Shown piece by piece: positions 52,635 through 60,825 of a DNA stretch of 64,000 bases. Within the stretch, counting starts at the first letter, position 1, and each line of letters begins with the position of its first letter. Both the position numbers and the translations under genes were made by a program. Under the pieces are notes generated by a model. That model did no database searches and had not been told where the DNA came from. It saw only the letters and a list, made by a program, of their open reading frames with translations. The stretch covers positions 1,100,938 through 1,164,937 of the forward strand of contig NZ_KE386573.1 of assembly GCF_000427685.1 (NCBI RefSeq), written 5' to 3'. The stretch comes from Haloplanus natans DSM 17983 (GTDB lineage Archaea > Halobacteriota > Halobacteria > Halobacteriales > Haloferacaceae).

Positions 52635-53309
52635 CTACTCCTCGACAACGAAATCGAACGTGGCGACGCCCGCGAGCAACAGGACCGCGGTGTAGACGAC
52701 GAGCAGGCGGAGCCACGACCCGGTCGGGGCGTCCGTCGTGAGCGCCGCCGTCAGTTCGACGCCCGCGAGCAACACGGGGACGACGAGCGGAACGAGCAAC
52801 AGCGGCAAGGCGAGTTCGTCGAGGCCGGCACGGAAGGTGAGCGTCGCGACGACGACGCCGACGGCGGCGAATCCGACCGCCGCGACGGCGAGGACGCCGA
52901 GCAGCGCGAGCGCCGTCCGGGGCGTCGGCGCGTAGCCGAGCAGGACCGCCGTCGCCCCGAGGGTCAACACGTTCACCGCGAAGACGAACAGCGACGTACT
53001 CGTCACCTTCCCCAGGTAGATGGCGGAGCGATCGACCGGCGCGAGTAGGATGCCGTCGAGTGCGGCGTCGTCGTCCTCGACGGTGGCCGTCTTCGTCACA
53101 CCGAGTGTCCCCCCGAAGACGAACGCGATCCAGAGGGCGCCCCGACCGAGCACCGCTGGGTTCCGAAACGTCTTGACGAAGCTGAACGCGAATGCGAGGA
53201 CGATCAGCAGGGCGAACATCGCCATCGTCGTCGTGACGCGTCGAGAGCGGCTCTCGATCCGGAGGTCCTTCCGGACGATTCGGGAGACCGTGCCGAGAAA
53301 CGACCTCAC
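52635..53309 (-). CDS. ccmB: heme exporter permease CcmB
   Basis: 224 residues with six hydrophobic segments. The start, VSRIVRKDLRIESRSR, and LDGILLAPVDRSAIYLGK are typical of CcmB. It forms the ABC complex with CcmA and CcmC that drives release of holo-CcmE. Its start overlaps the ccmA stop by four bases; it is convergent with ccmD. Confidence 0.93.
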   Translation of the reverse strand: MRSFLGTVSRIVRKDLRIESRSRRVTTTMAMFALLIVLAFAFSFVKTFRNPAVLGRGALWIAFVFGGTLGVTKTATVEDDDAALDGILLAPVDRSAIYLGKVTSTSLFVFAVNVLTLGATAVLLGYAPTPRTALALLGVLAVAAVGFAAVGVVVATLTFRAGLDELALPLLLVPLVVPVLLAGVELTAALTTDAPTGSWLRLLVVYTAVLLLAGVATFDFVVEE

Positions 53310-54070
53310 GGATCGTCGCCTCCCTTCGATCCGTCGTCGACGCCGATGGTCCGGCGATACGTCGCTTCGAACGCCGCCGCCGACGTTTCGTCGAGGTCGA
53401 CGTCCGCCCGTAGCCGGCCGCGGTCGACGACGAGCGCCCGATCACATCGACCGACCCCCCGGTCGAGGTCGTGGGTCGTCAGGAGGACGGTCCGGTCGTC
53501 GAACCCGTCCAGAATCGTCGCGAGGTCGGCCACGGATCGCTGGTCGAGGCCGGCGTACGGTTCGTCGAGCAAGAGTACGTCTGGACGGTGGAGAAGCGCC
53601 CGGGCCAGCGACAGCCGTTTGCGGAGGCCGTGTGAGAACGCGCCGGGGTACTGACTCGCCCGTCCGCTCAGGTTCACGGCGTCGAGCACCGCCTCACAAC
53701 GCGCTGCGGGGTCGGCGACCCCGTGGAGGTCGGCGTGAAACCGGAGGTTCTCTCGCGCGCTGAGGTCGTCGTACAGCATCGACTCGTGGGTCACGACCCC
53801 GACCGTCCGGTGGACGGCGTGGTCGCCGGGTACGAGTTCCGCGCCGCCGAGACTGATGGTCCCGCTGGTGGGCCGGGCGAGCCCCGCGAGCATACGCAAC
53901 AGGGTCGACTTGCCCGCCCCGTTCGGGCCGAACAGGCCGACCGTCTCGCCCGACGCGACGGCGAAGCTGACGCCGTCGACGGCGGTCACCCGACCGTACA
54001 CCTTCCTCACGTCGTCGGTCCGCACCGCCGACGGCGTCGTCGCGGGCGCCGGTCGGGCGTCGGTGGTCAT
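53306..54070 (-). CDS. ccmA: ABC ATPase CcmA
   Basis: 254 residues from ATG 54070. Walker A GPNGAGKST (48-56), signature FSHGLRKRLSLA, Walker B DVLLLDEP and H-loop TTHD are present. The signature departs from LSGGQ, as in other CcmA and ABC-2 type ATPases. The ATG overlaps the ccmE stop, so ccmE-ccmA-ccmB form one operon. Confidence 0.93.
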   Translation of the reverse strand: MTTDARPAPATTPSAVRTDDVRKVYGRVTAVDGVSFAVASGETVGLFGPNGAGKSTLLRMLAGLARPTSGTISLGGAELVPGDHAVHRTVGVVTHESMLYDDLSARENLRFHADLHGVADPAARCEAVLDAVNLSGRASQYPGAFSHGLRKRLSLARALLHRPDVLLLDEPYAGLDQRSVADLATILDGFDDRTVLLTTHDLDRGVGRCDRALVVDRGRLRADVDLDETSAAAFEATYRRTIGVDDGSKGGDDP

Positions 54071-54441
54071 CGAGTGTCGTCCGGCCGCTCGGAGCCCTCG
54101 TGGGCACGGACCGAGAGCTGTTTGGCGACGAGCCTGTCGCCCTCGACTCGCCCTTTCGCAACGACGACCCGACCCTCGCCCATCGTGTCCGGAAGCGTTC
54201 CCTCGTAGACGACCGTCGTCGAGTGGTTGCCGTCGGTCACCTCGAACGTCGCCGTCCCGCCTTCCGTCTCGAGGTTCTTCACCGACCCTTCGAGGTTCAC
54301 CCACTCGCCCCCGTACTCGTCCTCGGAGAGTTGTGTCGGACTCACGAACGCGGCGGAGGCGTTCATGCTCGTCGCGCCCAGCACACCCAGGAGCGCGAGG
54401 ATTGCCACCGTCGTGACGAGAAGTTTGTTCTTCCGTCGCAC
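54067..54441 (-). CDS. ccmE: heme chaperone CcmE
   Basis: 124 residues. Anchor helix (about 8-25), then a small OB-fold barrel (WVNLEGSVKNLETEGGTATFEVTD, VVVAKGRVEGDRLVAKQL). In bacteria, heme binds the His of a HxxxY motif just after the barrel; some archaeal forms use CxxxY. Here the only candidate is H114 in RAHEGSE, and the Tyr is absent. The position in the operon and the fold make CcmE very likely; the altered heme site is notable. Confidence 0.85.
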   Translation of the reverse strand: MRRKNKLLVTTVAILALLGVLGATSMNASAAFVSPTQLSEDEYGGEWVNLEGSVKNLETEGGTATFEVTDGNHSTTVVYEGTLPDTMGEGRVVVAKGRVEGDRLVAKQLSVRAHEGSERPDDTR

Positions 54442-54582
54442 TACGCTCGTATCGTACGCCGGCGCTCTTGATTGTGTCGGATGGTTTCCGATCGGCGCCC
54501 CGGAGAGCCGTGCGCGCGCCGTCCACGACCGTCAGCCAGCCACGGGCCACAGATACTTCTCCCACCCTGCTCAATGCGGGCC

Positions 54583-56133
54583 ATGACAACTTTCCGCGTG
54601 CTCGGAACGTTGAGCATGGTGTTACTGCTCGCCATCGCGGGTGTGGCGCCCGCCGTCGCGACGACCGACACCGGGGACGCATGGACCGGCGTCGCGCCCA
54701 CGCATTCGGGTGGGGAGACCGGGACGCCGGGCGAGGAGGTGGTTCTCCACCAGCGCGGCATCGTCTCACGCAACTCCGAGCCCGGAAGCGTGACGCTCAC
54801 GTTCGCGTACGACATCCCGTCGTCGATCACGGGCCTCCGGGTCTCCGTGCCCGTCGTCGGCCTCGACGGTATCTCCGTCGCCGGGATGGAAGGGTTCGAA
54901 CGGACCGACCGCGGCTACTTCCTCTGGGACGGCGAGACGGCGCACCCGACGGTTTCGGTACGGATGGCGGTGACCGACTCGCTCGCCGAGGGCGTCCGGG
55001 GCATCGAGCGCGAGGACTGGGCGCTCGTCTCCGAGCCACAGACCCGAATCCAGGTGCGGACCGACGCGCGCCCCCGTCAGCGCACCTCCTTTACCGTCGC
55101 CGACGGCGAGGAGGGGTACGCCCGGAGTCACCTGGCCTACCTCGGCCCGCACGAACGCCGGAACGTCACGCTCGGCGGCGAGCGGACGACGTTCGTCCTC
55201 GGCGCCGAGAACGCCGATCCGACGCGTGCGATCGAGTTCCTCCGCACCGCGAACGGGCGCTTCGACTTCGGCGTCCGGCGCGACTCGATGACGGTGTTCG
55301 TCGTCCCCCTCGGCGGGCTGGAAGAGGGGCCGGTGCAGGCGGCCACCGTCGACACCGCGTTCTGGGTTGGATCGACGGGGCTCCGACTCGAATCGACCGG
55401 CTCCGTCTTCGCCCACGAGTACGTCCACACCCGGTTGGGAACGGTCGGCCGCGAGGACGCGGCGTGGCTGACCGAAGCGAGCGCCGAGTACTACGGCCGC
55501 CTGTTCGCGTTCAACGCCGGCGTCGGCACCTACGACTCGTTCCTCGAGGGACTGCGGGCGACCCAGTACGCCCCCGACCGCCGCGCGGCGGTGCTCACCG
55601 ATTCGGAGACGTGGCAGGGAACGCAGGCCCACTACGACAAGGGCGCACACGTCCTCGCGGCGCTGGACGCGGAGATTCGCCGCCGCACCGACGGTGACCA
55701 CACCCTCAGTGACGTGTTCACGGGGCGGTCGGAGCCGTTCGGCGACTACGAGGCCTTCCGGTCGGCGGTGGTCGAGGTGACCGGCGACGAGGCCATCGGG
55801 ACGTGGCTGGACCGCTACGCCACCACCGACGACCTGCCGCCGCTCCCCGAGCATCCGCGGAACTACGTGGCCGCCCCGTCGCTCGATCCGGACGGCGACG
55901 GCATGCCGAGCGGCGCCGAACTCGACGCCGGCCGGCACCCGTTCGTCGAGGGACCGGCGACCGAGCAGTTGGCCGACCGGACGACGGCGACGGCGACGCC
56001 CTCGGCCACGGCGACGGGCGACGGGACGACGCCGGCACCGAGCGGCACGGAGGACCGGGCGCCGGGCTTCGGCGTCGTCGCGGCGCTCGCGGCGCTCGCC
56101 GTACTCGCGACGGATGTCGGACGACGACAGTAA
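54583..56133 (+). CDS. secreted gluzincin metallopeptidase (M1/M61-like), PGF-CTERM-like anchor
   Basis: 516 residues from ATG 54583 (ATG 54574 possible). Signal peptide about 1-25. Zinc motif HEYVH (278-282) with WLTEASAEYYG (295-304), where E298 is the third ligand as in M61 peptidases. The N-terminal half (about 45-230) is beta-rich. The C-terminus is a Thr/Ala-rich linker, then PGFGVVAALAALAVLA and basic residues, resembling PGF-CTERM sorting. It is divergent from the ccmE operon; any link to cytochrome maturation is unknown. Confidence 0.85.
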   Translation: MTTFRVLGTLSMVLLLAIAGVAPAVATTDTGDAWTGVAPTHSGGETGTPGEEVVLHQRGIVSRNSEPGSVTLTFAYDIPSSITGLRVSVPVVGLDGISVAGMEGFERTDRGYFLWDGETAHPTVSVRMAVTDSLAEGVRGIEREDWALVSEPQTRIQVRTDARPRQRTSFTVADGEEGYARSHLAYLGPHERRNVTLGGERTTFVLGAENADPTRAIEFLRTANGRFDFGVRRDSMTVFVVPLGGLEEGPVQAATVDTAFWVGSTGLRLESTGSVFAHEYVHTRLGTVGREDAAWLTEASAEYYGRLFAFNAGVGTYDSFLEGLRATQYAPDRRAAVLTDSETWQGTQAHYDKGAHVLAALDAEIRRRTDGDHTLSDVFTGRSEPFGDYEAFRSAVVEVTGDEAIGTWLDRYATTDDLPPLPEHPRNYVAAPSLDPDGDGMPSGAELDAGRHPFVEGPATEQLADRTTATATPSATATGDGTTPAPSGTEDRAPGFGVVAALAALAVLATDVGRRQ

Positions 56134-56139
56134 GAGCGG

Positions 56140-56298
56140 TCAGGCGCGTCGCAGTCCCTCGCCGAGACCGGTCGCCTCGCCGCATTCGGGGCATTCGTAC
56201 GTCCACCCGTCCTTGGTGGCGCGACCCTCCGGGAACTCGGCATCACACTTTCGGCAGACGAGCAGGTCCCGGCGGGTAGAGGCGTGTAGCTGCGACAT
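56140..56298 (-). CDS. small two-CxxC zinc protein
   Basis: 52 residues from ATG 56298 (MSQLHASTRRD...). Two CxxC pairs, CRKC and CPEC, separated by 19 residues form a zinc ribbon. It resembles the HVO_0649-type small zinc-finger proteins of haloarchaea. Function unknown; the extended frame to 56328 adds only MMWDAVDSQR. Confidence 0.78.
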   Translation of the reverse strand: MSQLHASTRRDLLVCRKCDAEFPEGRATKDGWTYECPECGEATGLGEGLRRA

Positions 56299-56421
56299 AC
56301 GCTGAGAATCTACAGCATCCCACATCAACGTGTCGTTTCGGTTCCATGCTAACGTGTGTCCCGCCGAAGGGCACGACGAACGGCCGTCAGCCGGCTGATC
56401 CCCGTCCGTCGGATTTTCGAC

Positions 56422-57837
56422 TTACTCGTCGCCGCTCAGGATGCCGCGATGGGTCATTCGTTCGGGGTCGAGCACCGCGTCGGCCTCCGACTCGGTAAGA
56501 TAGCCCTTCTCGATGGCCACTTCGCGGACGGTCTTGCCCTCCTTCAGCGCCGCCTTGGCGACTTCCGATGCCTTGTCGTAGCCGATGGCGGGGTTGAGCG
56601 CCGTCGCCAGCGCCATCGATCGCTCCACCGCGTCGGCGCAGTGGGCCTCGTTGGCCTCCAACTTCGCCACGAACTTCCCGGCGAACGTCTCGGCGGCGTT
56701 GGCGAGGATGGCGGCCGACTGGAGGAAGTTGTACGCGATGACGGGTTTGTAGAGGTTGAGGTCGAGTTGCCCGCCCGCGGCGCCCGCGGAGACGGCGGCG
56801 TCGTTGCCCACGACCTGCGTGTGGACCTGGTTGACCGCCTCGGCGACGACGGGGTTGATCTTCCCGGGCATGATCGACGACCCCGGCTGGTTCTCCGGTT
56901 GCTCTATCTCGCCCAGGCCGTTCCGCGGGCCGGAGGCGAGCAGGCGGAGGTCGTTCGCGATCTTGTTCAGCGAGCCGGCGACCGTCCGGAGGGCGCCGTG
57001 GGCCTCGCCCATCGCGTCGTGGGCGGCCTGTACCTCGAAGTGGTCGTCGGCCTCGCGGAACGGTAGCCCCGTCGCCTCGGCGATGTACTCGGCGGCACGC
57101 TCGGGGAACTCGGGGTGCGTGTTCAGGCCCGTCCCCGTCGCCGTCCCGCCGAGGGCGAGTTCGGCCAGTCGGGACCCCACCGACTCACAGCGCTCGATCC
57201 CTTTCTCGACCTGGGTGCGGTAGCCGCCGAACTCCTGGCCGAGGCGGACCGGCGTCGCGTCCTGCAGGTGGGTGCGGCCGGTCTTGACGACGCCGTCGAA
57301 CGCCTCGGCTTTCGCATCCAGCGCGTCGGCGAGCGTCTCCAGTGCGGGAATCAGGTCCTTCTCCACCGCCTCCAGCGCCGCGACGTGCATCGCGGTCGGG
57401 ATCACGTCGTTCGAGGACTGCCCGAAGTTGACGTGGTCGTTCGGGTGGACGGTCCGGTCGCCCACCTCGGCGCCCATGAGTTCCGCCGCCCGGTTGGCGA
57501 TCACCTCGTTGGCGTTCATATTCGAGGAGGTGCCCGATCCGGTCTGGAACACGTCGACCGGGAACTGGTCGTCGTGGTCACCGGCGATCACCTCGTCGGC
57601 CGCCTCGACGATGGCGTCGGCCACGTCGTCGTCGACGAGGCCCAGATCACGGTTGGCCCGCGCCGCCGATCCCTTGACGATACCCAGGGCGCGGACGAAC
57701 CGCCGCCCGAACCGCGCGTCGCTGATCGGGAAGTTCTCGACGGCGCGCTGGGTCTGTGCGCCCCAGTACGCGTCGGCCGGCACGCGGATTTCGCCGAGGC
57801 TGTCACGCTCGATGCGGAAGTCGCTCTCGTCGCTCAT
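56422..57837 (-). CDS. fumC: class II fumarate hydratase
   Basis: 471 residues. GSSIMPGKINPV (near residues 318-329) is the fumarase/aspartase signature, and QTGSGTSSNMN and the HPNDHVN region are typical FumC substrate-binding parts. It hydrates fumarate to L-malate in the TCA cycle and needs no Fe-S cluster. It is an isolated gene, codirectional with the BolA gene 37 bases upstream. Confidence 0.97.
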   Translation of the reverse strand: MSDESDFRIERDSLGEIRVPADAYWGAQTQRAVENFPISDARFGRRFVRALGIVKGSAARANRDLGLVDDDVADAIVEAADEVIAGDHDDQFPVDVFQTGSGTSSNMNANEVIANRAAELMGAEVGDRTVHPNDHVNFGQSSNDVIPTAMHVAALEAVEKDLIPALETLADALDAKAEAFDGVVKTGRTHLQDATPVRLGQEFGGYRTQVEKGIERCESVGSRLAELALGGTATGTGLNTHPEFPERAAEYIAEATGLPFREADDHFEVQAAHDAMGEAHGALRTVAGSLNKIANDLRLLASGPRNGLGEIEQPENQPGSSIMPGKINPVVAEAVNQVHTQVVGNDAAVSAGAAGGQLDLNLYKPVIAYNFLQSAAILANAAETFAGKFVAKLEANEAHCADAVERSMALATALNPAIGYDKASEVAKAALKEGKTVREVAIEKGYLTESEADAVLDPERMTHRGILSGDE

Positions 57838-57874
57838 GCGCGAGCGAACGGCGGCCGCCTCGTAAAACCTACCG

Positions 57875-58144
57875 CTACGCGTCCGGCCCGTGTTCCGCGT
57901 ACGCCTCCGGCGTGTACGTCTTCATCTCGAGGGCGTGGATGTCGGTCGTCATGTAGCCGTCCAGCGCGTCGTACACCCTCTGGTGTTGCTGGACCAGCGA
58001 CAGGTCCTCGAACGCGGGCGAGACGACGACGGCCGCGAAGTGAGCGTCCTCGTGGTCCTCGTCCGGGACGCGGGGTTTGGTGACCGTCGCCTCGGCGTCC
58101 TCGATACCCTCCTCGATCAGTCGTTCGACTTCGGCGGTGTCCAT
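57875..58144 (-). CDS. BolA family protein
   Basis: 89 residues from ATG 58144 (MDTAEVERLIEEGI). The BolA fold is seen in HFAAVVVSPAFEDLSLVQQHQRVYDAL and the end MTTDIHALEMKTYTPEAY. BolA proteins pair with monothiol glutaredoxins in Fe-S trafficking; no glutaredoxin is adjacent here. The upstream ATG at 58177 would add basic residues not seen in the family. Confidence 0.92.
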   Translation of the reverse strand: MDTAEVERLIEEGIEDAEATVTKPRVPDEDHEDAHFAAVVVSPAFEDLSLVQQHQRVYDALDGYMTTDIHALEMKTYTPEAYAEHGPDA

Positions 58145-58186
58145 ACGGAAACGGGGTCGCCGGGCCACAAAAACCACGCGCTACGC

Positions 58187-58507
58187 CTACATCTGGTACC
58201 GGCGTTCGTCGTCGCGCTGGGGGTACTGGTCGGCGCCCGTCATCTCGTCGTAGGTCATTCCCGAGAGATACTCGTCGTACGTCACGTCGTACCCCTGCCG
58301 GAGGTGGAAATCCAGGTCGCCCGTATCGACCGCCGATCGATAGAGTGTGTGGACCGCCCGGCGGACGAGTTCCGCCTCGTCGCCGTCGAACGCCGCCAGC
58401 AACATGGCGAGTTCGTTTCGCGTCTCACGGTCGAGGCCGACGGCCAGGTCCTCGCCCAGGTCGCTGTAGGCGTCTTTCACGTCCGCGTTCAGCTCGTCGA
58501 GACTCAT
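58187..58507 (-). CDS. haloarchaeal hypothetical protein
   Basis: 106 residues from ATG 58507. Mostly helical and acidic, ending in an unstructured DDERRYQM tail. No motif is recognised. It sits between BolA (42 bases away) and the divergent mutY. A haloarchaea-specific family is likely. Confidence 0.65.
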   Translation of the reverse strand: MSLDELNADVKDAYSDLGEDLAVGLDRETRNELAMLLAAFDGDEAELVRRAVHTLYRSAVDTGDLDFHLRQGYDVTYDEYLSGMTYDEMTGADQYPQRDDERRYQM

Positions 58508-58591
58508 GGCAGGTCCGAGGGCGGCGCGTCGAATACGGCTTTCGGCTCGGAAATCACCACCTCTAACCGGCCACGCCCCTACCAGCCCACG

Positions 58592-59512
58592 ATGACCGAG
58601 ACGGCGGACGCTCCGCTCCCCGACGACACCGACGCCGTCCGCGCGGCCCTTATCGAGTGGTACGAGGCCGGCCACCGCGACTACCCGTGGCGTCGGACGA
58701 CGGACCCCTACGGGATTCTCGTCTCCGAGGTGATGAGCCAGCAGACCCAACTCGATCGGGTCGTCGAGGCGTGGGACGCCTTCCTCGACCGCTGGCCGAC
58801 CGTCGACGCTCTCGCCGACGCCGACCGGAGCGAGGTGGTCGGCTTCTGGTCCGACCAGCGACTCGGCTACAACAATCGTGCGCGCTACCTCCACGAGGCG
58901 GCCGGGCAGGTCGTCGAGGTGTACGACGGCGCGTTTCCCGAGGACCCCGACGAGTTACAGGAGCTGATGGGCGTCGGCCCCTACACCGCAAACGCCGTCG
59001 CGAGCTTCGCGTTCAACGCGGGCGACGCGGTGGTGGATACGAACGTCAAACGCGTCCTCTATCGCGCCTTCGGGGTCGCTGACGACGACGAAGAGTTCGA
59101 GCGGGCAGCGAGCGAACTGATGCCCGCCGGGGAGTCCCGCGTCTGGAACAATGCCATCATGGAACTCGGTGGCGTCGCCTGCGAGAAACAGCCCAGATGC
59201 GACGAGGCCGGGTGTCCCTGGCGCCAGTGGTGTCACGCCTACGAGACGGGGGACTTCACGGCACCCGACGTACCGACACAACCCGAGTTCGAGGGCAGCC
59301 GCCGGCAGTTCCGCGGGCGGGTCGTCCGGGTCCTCGGCGAGCACAACGAACTGACGCTGGACGAACTCGGACCGCGGATTCGCGTGGACTACACGCCTGA
59401 TGGCGAGTACGGTCGAGAGTGGCTCCGGGAACTGTGTTCGGACTTGACCGACGATGGACTCGTCGAGTTGCGAGAGTGCGACGGGAAAACGGTCGCTCGT
59501 CTCCGTCAGTAG
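58592..59512 (+). CDS. mutY: A/G-specific adenine glycosylase MutY
   Basis: 306 residues from ATG 58592. Catalytic Glu46 in SEVMSQQT, the helix-hairpin-helix MGVGPYTA (near 126-133) and catalytic Asp149 in VVDTNVKR identify MutY. Four Fe-S cysteines are at 197, 203, 208 and 214 (C-x5-C-x4-C-x5-C), which differs from the bacterial C-x6-C-x2-C-x5-C. It removes adenine opposite 8-oxoguanine. The last 27 residues (after position 279) differ from the tail kept in the duplicate at 60309-60762, so the present C-terminus was probably imported. Confidence 0.94.
   Translation: MTETADAPLPDDTDAVRAALIEWYEAGHRDYPWRRTTDPYGILVSEVMSQQTQLDRVVEAWDAFLDRWPTVDALADADRSEVVGFWSDQRLGYNNRARYLHEAAGQVVEVYDGAFPEDPDELQELMGVGPYTANAVASFAFNAGDAVVDTNVKRVLYRAFGVADDDEEFERAASELMPAGESRVWNNAIMELGGVACEKQPRCDEAGCPWRQWCHAYETGDFTAPDVPTQPEFEGSRRQFRGRVVRVLGEHNELTLDELGPRIRVDYTPDGEYGREWLRELCSDLTDDGLVELRECDGKTVARLRQ
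59060..59429 (+). repeat. 370-base direct repeat, copy inside mutY
   Basis: Matches 60309-60678 at an offset of 1249 bases with only a few substitutions by eye (for example near 59113, 59296 and 59299). It covers MutY residues about 157-279. The partner is the mutY fragment after the PIN toxin gene. Confidence 0.95.
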
Positions 59513-59532
59513 CCGTCGATACTGACCGGTGG

Positions 59533-59546
59533 GGTAATCATTTACC
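59533..59546. promoter_or_regulatory. inverted repeat before antitoxin gene
   Basis: GGTAA and TTACC separated by TCAT, 31 bases before ATG 59577 and just upstream of a TATAGA sequence (59560-59565). It may be an operator for toxin-antitoxin autoregulation. Confidence 0.4.
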
Positions 59547-59576
59547 AATCACGGGGTCGTATAGATTCGTATCGAG

Positions 59577-59840
59577 ATGAGTGCTACAGTCGAAATAACC
59601 GAAGAAGACGGCCAGTACACCGCCGTCGACTCGGAAACGGGGGCGAGCGGTGTGGGGAGTACGAGAGCGATGGCGCTGGCCGCACTTGCCGTCCGCCTCG
59701 GTGCAGAGGAGGAACACGGAAAGGCGGATAGCGAGTCCGAACTCCGGGCGCTCGCTGACCGGACCCGAAAACGGTTCGAGGAGAAAGGAGTCACTGACGA
59801 CGACGTCGAGGACGCGATAGAATGGGCACGCTCGGAGTAG
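59577..59840 (+). CDS. putative antitoxin of PIN-toxin pair
   Basis: 87 residues from ATG 59577. The N-terminus, ATVEITEEDGQYTAVDSETGASGVGSTRAMALAALAV, looks like a HicB-like small beta-alpha fold; the C-terminus is a charged helix (DRTRKRFEEKGV...AIEWARSE). Its end overlaps the start of the PIN gene by 19 bases, the usual antitoxin-toxin arrangement. I infer antitoxin from position and size; the family is not clear. Confidence 0.75.
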   Translation: MSATVEITEEDGQYTAVDSETGASGVGSTRAMALAALAVRLGAEEEHGKADSESELRALADRTRKRFEEKGVTDDDVEDAIEWARSE

Positions 59841-60229
59841 TCCTCGACACGAACGTTCTCGTCTCAGTGCTCGGGTTCGGTGGTTCGCCACTCGATGTGC
59901 TGCTTCGGACGTTCGATGACGAGGTTCGATTGCTCGCATCGGAGGCCACGCTCGACGAACTCGAACGGGTCATGCACTACGACCGGCTCCCGTTCACTGA
60001 GGCCGATCGGGTGCAGTATCTGGCGATCTTACGACGTGAGGTCGACATCCTCGACCCCGACAATTCCGTCGAAGTCGCGCGTGATTCCGACGACGACAAA
60101 TTTCTGGACGTGGCGCTGGAAGGTGATGCCGACTATCTGGTGTCCGGTGACGACGACCTGCTCTCGCTCGACTCCTACGAGGGCATTGCAGTCGTCACTC
60201 CCGACGAGTTCCTGACGTGTGTCGAATGA
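59822..60229 (+). CDS. PIN-domain toxin (TIGR00305-like)
   Basis: 135 residues from ATG 59822. PIN-domain acidic residues are visible in VVLDTNVLVS, ATLDELERV, DDDKFLDVAL and YLVSGDDDLLSL. The family cleaves RNA with Mg2+ or Mn2+ and is usually held by an upstream antitoxin. The pair was probably brought in together with the mutY 3' segment that is repeated after it. Confidence 0.9.
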   Translation: MGTLGVVLDTNVLVSVLGFGGSPLDVLLRTFDDEVRLLASEATLDELERVMHYDRLPFTEADRVQYLAILRREVDILDPDNSVEVARDSDDDKFLDVALEGDADYLVSGDDDLLSLDSYEGIAVVTPDEFLTCVE

Positions 60230-60308
60230 CGTGCAACGCTACTCGCCGGATTGCATGCCTCGATGACTCGTCCCCAGTTCTCGATTGAACAGTATAGATA
60301 TCCGCAAT

Positions 60309-60762
60309 TATCGCGCCTTCGGGGTCGCTGACGACGACGAAGAGTTCGAGCGGGCAGCGAGCGAGCTGATGCCCGCCGGGGAGTCCCGCGTCTGGAACAA
60401 TGCCATCATGGAACTCGGTGGCGTCGCCTGCGAGAAACAGCCCAGATGCGACGAGGCCGGGTGTCCCTGGCGCCAGTGGTGTCACGCCTACGAGACGGGG
60501 GACTTCACGGCACCCGACGTACCGACACAACCCGAGTTCGAGGGGAGTCGCCGGCAGTTCCGCGGGCGGGTCGTCCGGGTCCTCGGCGAGCACAACGAAC
60601 TGACGCTGGACGAACTCGGACCGCGGATTCGCGTGGACTACACGCCTGATGGCGAGTACGGTCGAGAGTGGCTCCGGGGGCCTCCTCACTGACCTCGAAG
60701 ACGACGGACTGGTCGACGTGACGGACCGCGACGGCGATGCCGTGGCCACCCTCCGGACGTAG
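60309..60762 (+). pseudogene. mutY: mutY 3' fragment (duplicate with original tail)
   Basis: 60309-60678 repeats 59060-59429 almost exactly, and 60679-60762 continues with a different MutY-like tail, TDLEDDGLVDVTDRDGD...LRT, ending in TAG at 60760. One extra G in the junction CTCCGGGGGCC puts this tail out of frame with the repeat. No intact start is present (a TTG at 60285 opens a frame of 135 codons). This looks like the original end of mutY, displaced by insertion. Confidence 0.9.
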
Positions 60763-60825
60763 GCTGTTCCTGCCACCGCAACAGCCTTGTTCTTTGCCAA
60801 CGTATCACAAATAAGTGTTAGAAAA

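Noticed and set aside
60285-60692. Second functional MutY-like gene
   Set aside because: It lacks the catalytic half, starts at a TTG in non-mutY sequence and shifts frame at the junction; best read as a displaced fragment.
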